Below, in pieces: positions 59,253 through 64,000 of a stretch of DNA of 64,000 nt. The translations under genes were made by a program, and so were the position numbers. This DNA comes from Aralia elata (lineage: Eukaryota > Streptophyta > Magnoliopsida > Apiales > Araliaceae): contig CM068386.1 of NCBI GenBank assembly GCA_034770075.1, positions 84,603,265 through 84,667,264 on the forward strand. The letters run 5' to 3'. Every line of letters begins with the position of its first letter. Positions within the stretch are counted from its first letter, which is position 1. Below the pieces are notes generated by a model that had not been told where the DNA came from, did not search any database, and saw nothing but the letters and a program-made list of their open reading frames with translations.

Positions 59253-59492
59253 CTTATGTTACACAACCAAAATAACATGATGTGTCAAATAGAGGAAATG
59301 CACCAATCCTTGCATTATTTTAAGGACATGCTGCATTTTTTAATGGAAAATATGAAGCTTTCTATGCCTCCATATCACTTTTCTGCAAGTACCAGCTCTA
59401 CACAACATGAACCTACTGATCTCTGTCCTCTTGATGATGGTCTTCCAACTCTTGGCCTCCATTTCTCACTTATCAATTTAGGAGACTGCTAA
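59253..59492 (+). pseudogene. read-through continuation of the third ORF
   Basis: This is in the same frame as 58341-59252, separated only by TAA. About 79 residues follow, rich in Met, His and Gln with heptad-like spacing (MMCQIEEMHQSLHYF, DMLHFLMENMKL), ending GLHFSLINLGDC. If the TAA is a recent mutation, the original product was about 383 residues with a C-terminal coiled coil. Confidence 0.6.
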
Positions 59493-59698
59493 CTATTTGG
59501 GAAGATTGTAATAACTTATATATATGCTACTAACTATTTGGGATGATTGTAATAACTAATACTGCCAAATGTTCCTACTGTAGTATCACTGCAGCTTTTT
59601 ATCTTATTTCTGCTATTAAGTCTTTTGTAGGTCATAAATACTAACCTTTTCTTGCAGGCTCTGATTACCTTTCTTTTTCCCATCATTTTTATGATGAC

Positions 59699-60085
59699 AA
59701 AGGGGGAGAAGAAAAATATGTCTACTGATCATAAAGACCTGTTACAAGATAAATTATTGGTATTTTAACTGTTAACTGTTACATGATAATTTATTAGTAT
59801 TTTAACTGTTAACTATTACAGGATAATTTATTAGTATTTTAACTGTTAACTGTTACAGGATAATTTATTAGTATTTTAAACTAATCAGGTTAATTAAATT
59901 ATTTCTCAAATGAAGGGGAGAAGAAAAATATTAATACTGAGATATTTTATAGAGATAAAACTGTCATTAGTTATCAGAAAATATTTTTAAACTAATTCAT
60001 GATCCAAGGGGGAGTTTCATAAATTATAGGGGAGTCTTTAGTAGAAAATATTTTTTATTATTGTCATCATCAAAAAGGGGGAGAT
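59699..60085 (+). promoter_or_regulatory. multiple polypurine tracts before the 3' LTR
   Basis: Purine tracts occur at 59699-59718 (AAAGGGGGAGAAGAAAAATA), 59912-59930 (GAAGGGGAGAAGAAAAATA), 60006-60014 (AAGGGGGAG), 60028-60034 (AGGGGAG) and 60072-60084 (AAAAAGGGGGAGA). The last primes at the LTR. Repeated tracts are a known Sirevirus feature. Confidence 0.85.
59762..59872. repeat. 37-bp tandem repeat, 3 units
   Basis: Units 59762-59798, 59799-59835 and 59836-59872 all read ATTTTAACTGTTAACT(G/A)TTACA and end GATAATTTATTAGT. Only one or two bases differ between units. A degenerate half unit precedes at about 59730-59760. Confidence 0.92.
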
Positions 60086-62279
60086 TGATAGGTCTCCAAC
60101 TTTTAAGGATTATTTTAATGATAACAATAATAGTAAAAAGGATTAGTAAATATTAGAATCCTCTCCATAGGTTTTATATTCTAATTATTTTTTATTCACT
60201 TTAACTTAAAATATTTTCAAATCCTATTGAATTAATTTTCTTGACCTTGATAATTTAATATCAAGTGTTAAAGTAATTAGTTCAAAAAACAACATTTCCT
60301 AATGCAAGGAGAATTTCTATTTTTCTTAATATATTCAAGCTTACAAAAATTAATTTAAAAAAGGGGCAAAAATATTTTATTATTATTTGTTTATTTGGAG
60401 CCTTGAAACATTTATGTGTGCATGTGTGTGCATCCGTGTGTATACAAAAGTGAAGGCTTAAAAGCCTCCACCTATATTAAACGAATTGTACTTGAAGTTG
60501 GACATTTAATGTTGCATATGCTAAAGCCATTATGCCTTTGACCAAAATGAGTATGCTGTAAAAATCAAAGTGACAAAATTTTTGGGACAACTCCTTTGTT
60601 CAAATCCGAAGTCCATGTGCTGAGAATTAAAATCAAACGAACATGTGAACATTAAATGCAAAGAAGTGGTCAACTTTTTCAATGGGCTAAGGAAGAAAAA
60701 TTCGGACTGAATTTTTTTTAACTGACCAATCCGTGTGATCATGATATATTTCATCTTGTCCATTGATTTTAAATTCAAGTAATCAATGCCCTTGATTTTC
60801 AAAATAAACTTCCAAAATTACTATTATGCCCCAAGCTTGAATTTCCTATAAATAGGAAGCTTTCCCTTCATTCCAAACTTGCCAATTCACTTGAAAAGAA
60901 AAACTTATTTCTTGCCTACATACTCTCTCTAAAAAGCTTTCTCTCTCTTCTTATTAAAGTTCTAATCATTTGAGAAGAGGAAATTGGTCTAAGTATTTGA
61001 GATAAGTTATTTGATTTGATTTATTTAAATTATCTCTTGCTTATTTAGATTTATAGATATACAAATATAAATTGTTATACACAATTTTATATATCTATAT
61101 TTCATCTTTTTATTAATAAAAAGTCAGTACTTAGACACCGAGACTATAGCGGAGATATTCCTCTTAAGTGAGGGAATTAGTCGAGAGAGTGCTCAAAATC
61201 CTAAGTGGCCTTTTATTAATATTATTTATATAAATATCGTAAAATAGATTGACACTTGATAGTCAAAACGACCCCGAGATATTCCTCTTATAATAGAGAG
61301 AACTATCTGAACTGTATTTGAATTTCTAAGTGATCTATCGAAAATAATTTTATAAATATCAATTGTGAGACTATAAATTTGGTCAATACTTAGATACCGA
61401 TACAATTTGAATTTATTCACTCTTGAGCAGCGAATGATAGTGTGAATTATTCAAACGGTCTTTAAAATCCTAAGTGGCTTTATTTATAATATTCACATAA
61501 AAGATAAAATATATTTTTGAGTTACAACGAATTTATTTGTTATATCAAGTATTGCTTAACTGATTTATTTATTATACTTGATATCTGTCATCAACATTAA
61601 ACTTTATATCTGCTTACACAGAAGCATATTTCTCACATATAAAAGGTCATTAAACTTTTATATAATTACTTGATCTATAATTGCTATCTACTTATTTGAG
61701 AAGCATATCTTTACCAAATCTTTTTGTAAAAAGGGAAAAGTGTAAGTGTTAATTTATTTTATGTATCTGTGAGAAAGACGAGTAATTCTTCGACCAAGAC
61801 CAGAGTCTTAAAGAGGTCAGCTGGGAGTTGGGTCTCTAGTGTACTTGTGAGGTGAGGAGAGGCTGTTGTTTCAAGACCAGATCATAGAATAGAACTAAAC
61901 TCAAAAAGAAGGTACAACTAAGCTTGAGGAAGGAGCTGAGAGCTTGCTGTCCAAGATAGTTAGTTGAGAATAGTTGTAAGTTTATCTATAAAACTTTGTA
62001 AAGGCTTCCCCGTCTGTTGAAGGAGTATTTATTACTGATAGTAATAGGATCTCAAGTCCTGGAGAGGAGTTTGAGACTGGACGTAGCAACATACCTTGGA
62101 TGTATGTTGTGAACTAGATAAATCTCTGTGCATTGTGGGATTAATTTTTTTTTACTGTCTTGCATATTAATTTCTATCACTGCAAATTAATTATCTAAAA
62201 AATTCAAAAAGGCCTAAGATAATTTTTTAATCTGTAATAATCTATTCAACCCCACTTTTAGATTATTATTGAACTTTCA
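60086..62279 (+). repeat. 3' LTR of the Sirevirus-like element (2194 bp)
   Basis: It begins TGATAGGTCTCC after the last polypurine tract and ends GAACTTTCA before the duplicated ACGTC. It is collinear with 48325-50532. Confidence 0.93.
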
Positions 62280-63587
62280 ACGTCAATGATTTTCTTATCA
62301 TTTTCTCTTAACTGCAAATAAAGTTTTGTTCGCAAAAATGAGCACTACGACTCAACAAGTCTAACTAATAATACATAAACAGTTTATGCTTTCATATAAA
62401 CTTTAACATACCTTGACATATCACATATATCAATTTGATATTACAAATAATTTTTCTTTTAACAGTTTATATCACGTTGTCACACAAAGCGTATAAACCA
62501 CATATATATAACTTATAAAAATAACATATAAAAGTTAGAATACTTGCCTCATATATCTTTTACAGTTAATATAACGTCTAAACGTTCGTCGTAAATTCTA
62601 CATAATTATTGGTGTACATAACTATTTAAACGTTAACAAATAACTCTTTTAAGTTTTTATTTCGGGTATTATAACCGCTTATAAATAAAACTCCTACTAT
62701 ACATAAAATCAACATTATAACTGTTTATAAAATGAATATTCATTAACTATATTTGGAATAAATCGAGCATTATAACTGCTTATAAAATGAATATTCTTAC
62801 TAACTACTTGAAGAAAATCAGACATAGTAACTGCTTATAAAAGTATATTTTACTAATACATACATAAAAATGAAAATTATAACCACAAATATACCTCTTG
62901 TAGTTGTTAGCTTTATTTCCAATCGCGTAGTGCTTCGATAAATCGAAAGTAATTTTTATCTCACAATATCTCTCAAAATATAAATATAGAGTACTTTTGC
63001 TATTGAATTGCTTGAAAACTAATGCAAATAATGAAGGATGGAGGTTGCTATTTATAGGCCTTGGAAAGTCGGGGTAAAATAGTCTTTTAAGCCTTAAAAT
63101 AATCAAAGCATATTCTTGGAATATTCTTGGCATATTCCCTCAAAATATCTTCCAAACTTGTCAATGAAAATATCTTCCAAACTCGTCAATGAAAATATTT
63201 TCCAAGCTCGCCAATGAAAATATCTACCAAGCTTGACAATGCAGCTTGCAGCTGAAAATATCTTCTAAGCTCGACAATGCAGCTTGTAACCTTAAAAGCA
63301 TGACAAAACAGTTTGTCATCGTAAGCACGACAAAGCAGCTTATCACCGTAAGCACGACAAAGCAGCTTGTCATCACGGATATATCCCCAAGCTCGTCGGT
63401 GAAATATTTCTAAGCATGACGTTTTTTGTGTTTTTTCCTAAAAATATTTTCAGATATAATTCATCGTTATATCTGAATAATCATTTCTTATGTATTCTAT
63501 TCACCAAAATTAGGTTTTAAATCTTAACCTTTATTCAATCTTTTAAGATTCGTAATTACAAGCTTTAATAATATCCGAGATATTACA

Positions 63588-63797
63588 TTCACCCCTACTT
63601 ATAGGAATTTCGTCCTCGAAATTAACTTTACAAATAACTTTAGTCATTCAATATCATATTTATATGTTCTATAAATATTTAGGATATTACATTCTCTCCT
63701 CCTTATAAGAATTTCGTCCTCGAAATTAACTTTACAAATAACTTTTAGTCATTCAATATCATATTTATATGTTCTATAAATATTTAGGATATTATAG
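63588..63797 (-). repeat. tandem duplication of the PPT/LTR-start region (104-105 bp period)
   Basis: TTTCGTCCTCGAAATTAACTT through ATATTTAGGATATTA is present twice (about 63609-63690 and 63713-63795). The copies differ mainly in the purine tract and one extra T. Confidence 0.9.
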
Positions 63798-64000
63798 CTC
63801 TAGAGACAGACCAGACCTTAATGCAAATTGTTAGAAAGGATTGTGGTATAATTTGTTATTATTCATTATTAATACGAAAGAGCTCATGACATTATCACAA
63901 AATTTTATAGAAATAATAAGAATTAAAATTTCATGCACGTGCACTGTCAATGTATATATAAATAAAATTAGGATCACGACATATCGTTAATGAAATACTT
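63588..64000 (-). mobile_element. 3' internal end of the Ty3/gypsy element
   Basis: On the minus strand, AATTTCGAGGACGAAATTC and a purine tract precede the LTR start at 63587. A second, nearly identical junction (GAGGAGAGAA then TGTAATATCC at 63691) lies 104 bp further in. From about 63797 to the window edge I recognise no coding motif. Confidence 0.65.

Larger units (their letters stand above)
48325..62279 (+). mobile_element. Sirevirus-like Ty1/copia element (about 14 kb)
   Basis: Paired LTRs (48325-50532 and 60086-62279) begin TGATAGGTCTCC and end GAACTTTCA. A primer-binding site TGGTATCAGAGC is at 50535-50546. There is an extended gag with two zinc knuckles and a coiled coil, a copia pol, a third ORF downstream of pol and several polypurine tracts before the 3' LTR. 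This combination is characteristic of Sireviruses. The flanks ATGTC (48320-48324) and ACGTC (62280-62284) are a 5-bp duplication with one mismatch. Gag and pol carry stops and frameshifts. LTRs differ by a few per cent by eye. Confidence 0.92.
47418..63587 (-). repeat. Ty3/gypsy LTR (about 2.2 kb), split by a Sirevirus
   Basis: On the minus strand it begins TGTAATATCTCGGATATT at 63587, directly after the tract AAGTAGGGGTGAA, and ends GGGGGCGTTACA at 47418. The two pieces are 47418-48324 and 62280-63587. Subtracting the nested element gives about 2210 bp. The left piece ends and the right piece begins at the Sirevirus target duplication. The sequence TTTCGAGGACGAAATTC just outside 63587 is the typical gypsy pol end, so this is a 3' LTR whose internal region extends right. 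Confidence 0.8.

Noticed and set aside
58341..59492. Viral-type envelope gene
   Set aside because: Position fits the env-like label, but I see no signal peptide, fusion peptide or anchor segment, so I do not call it an envelope.

Overview
The window is nuclear DNA of a flowering plant, most likely a eudicot. It is AT-rich, with intron-split genes, GT-AG splice sites, Ty1/copia and Ty3/gypsy elements primed by initiator-Met tRNA, and many MITEs. The sequence alone does not let me name the species. Two host genes are supported, both on the minus strand. One is a short gene for RNA polymerase III subunit RPC6 (CDS 23294-24010, with an intron in its 5' UTR). The other is a large class II formin (CDS 27072-44906 in 17 coding exons, 1318 codons by my splice model, plus a 5' UTR exon near 46956-47100). 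It has a PTEN-like domain, a C2-like domain, a proline-rich FH1 and an FH2 actin-nucleation domain.

Layout. 1-7849: a Ty1/copia element (copia A, minus strand) with 1.8-kb LTRs; the left LTR is cut by the window edge. Its coding region is full of stops and frameshifts, yet the LTRs are nearly identical. 7850-14440: the 3' end and long LTR of a Ty3/gypsy element (plus strand). 14441-23280: gene-poor DNA carrying datable DNA transposons: a 753-bp hAT-like element with a perfect 8-bp target duplication, a Tourist-like MITE inside a larger foldback, and a Mutator-like MITE (9-bp duplication) inside a Stowaway MITE. 23294-25000: RPC6. 25000-27071: spacer with one MITE and the presumed formin 3' UTR. 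27072-47100: the formin. Its introns hold a TRIM, a hairpin MITE, an 8.4-kb intron containing an old copia element (copia C) that is itself interrupted by a Mutator-like MITE, a hAT-like element, a Stowaway MITE and a tandem repeat. 47418-63587: a minus-strand Ty3/gypsy LTR of about 2.2 kb, split by a complete plus-strand Sirevirus-like copia element (48325-62279). 63588-64000: the 3' internal end of that gypsy element, with a duplicated polypurine-tract/LTR-start junction.

The most unusual items are three. First, the Sirevirus-like element carries a third ORF (58341-59492) downstream of pol, preceded by a plausible TATA box, a pyrimidine-rich leader and a possible 5' intron of its own. Second, copia C has a TRIM internal region plus one TRIM LTR spliced into its primer-binding site, with both junctions at the shared TGGTATCA; this looks like a template-switch chimera. 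Third, copia A is coding-dead with young LTRs and has a leader with four copies of a perfect 12-bp GC palindrome. The order of insertion can be read from nesting and from LTR similarity judged by eye: copia C is old, the gypsy LTR predates the Sirevirus, the Sirevirus is intermediate, and copia A is recent. No rRNA, tRNA or CRISPR feature was recognised.
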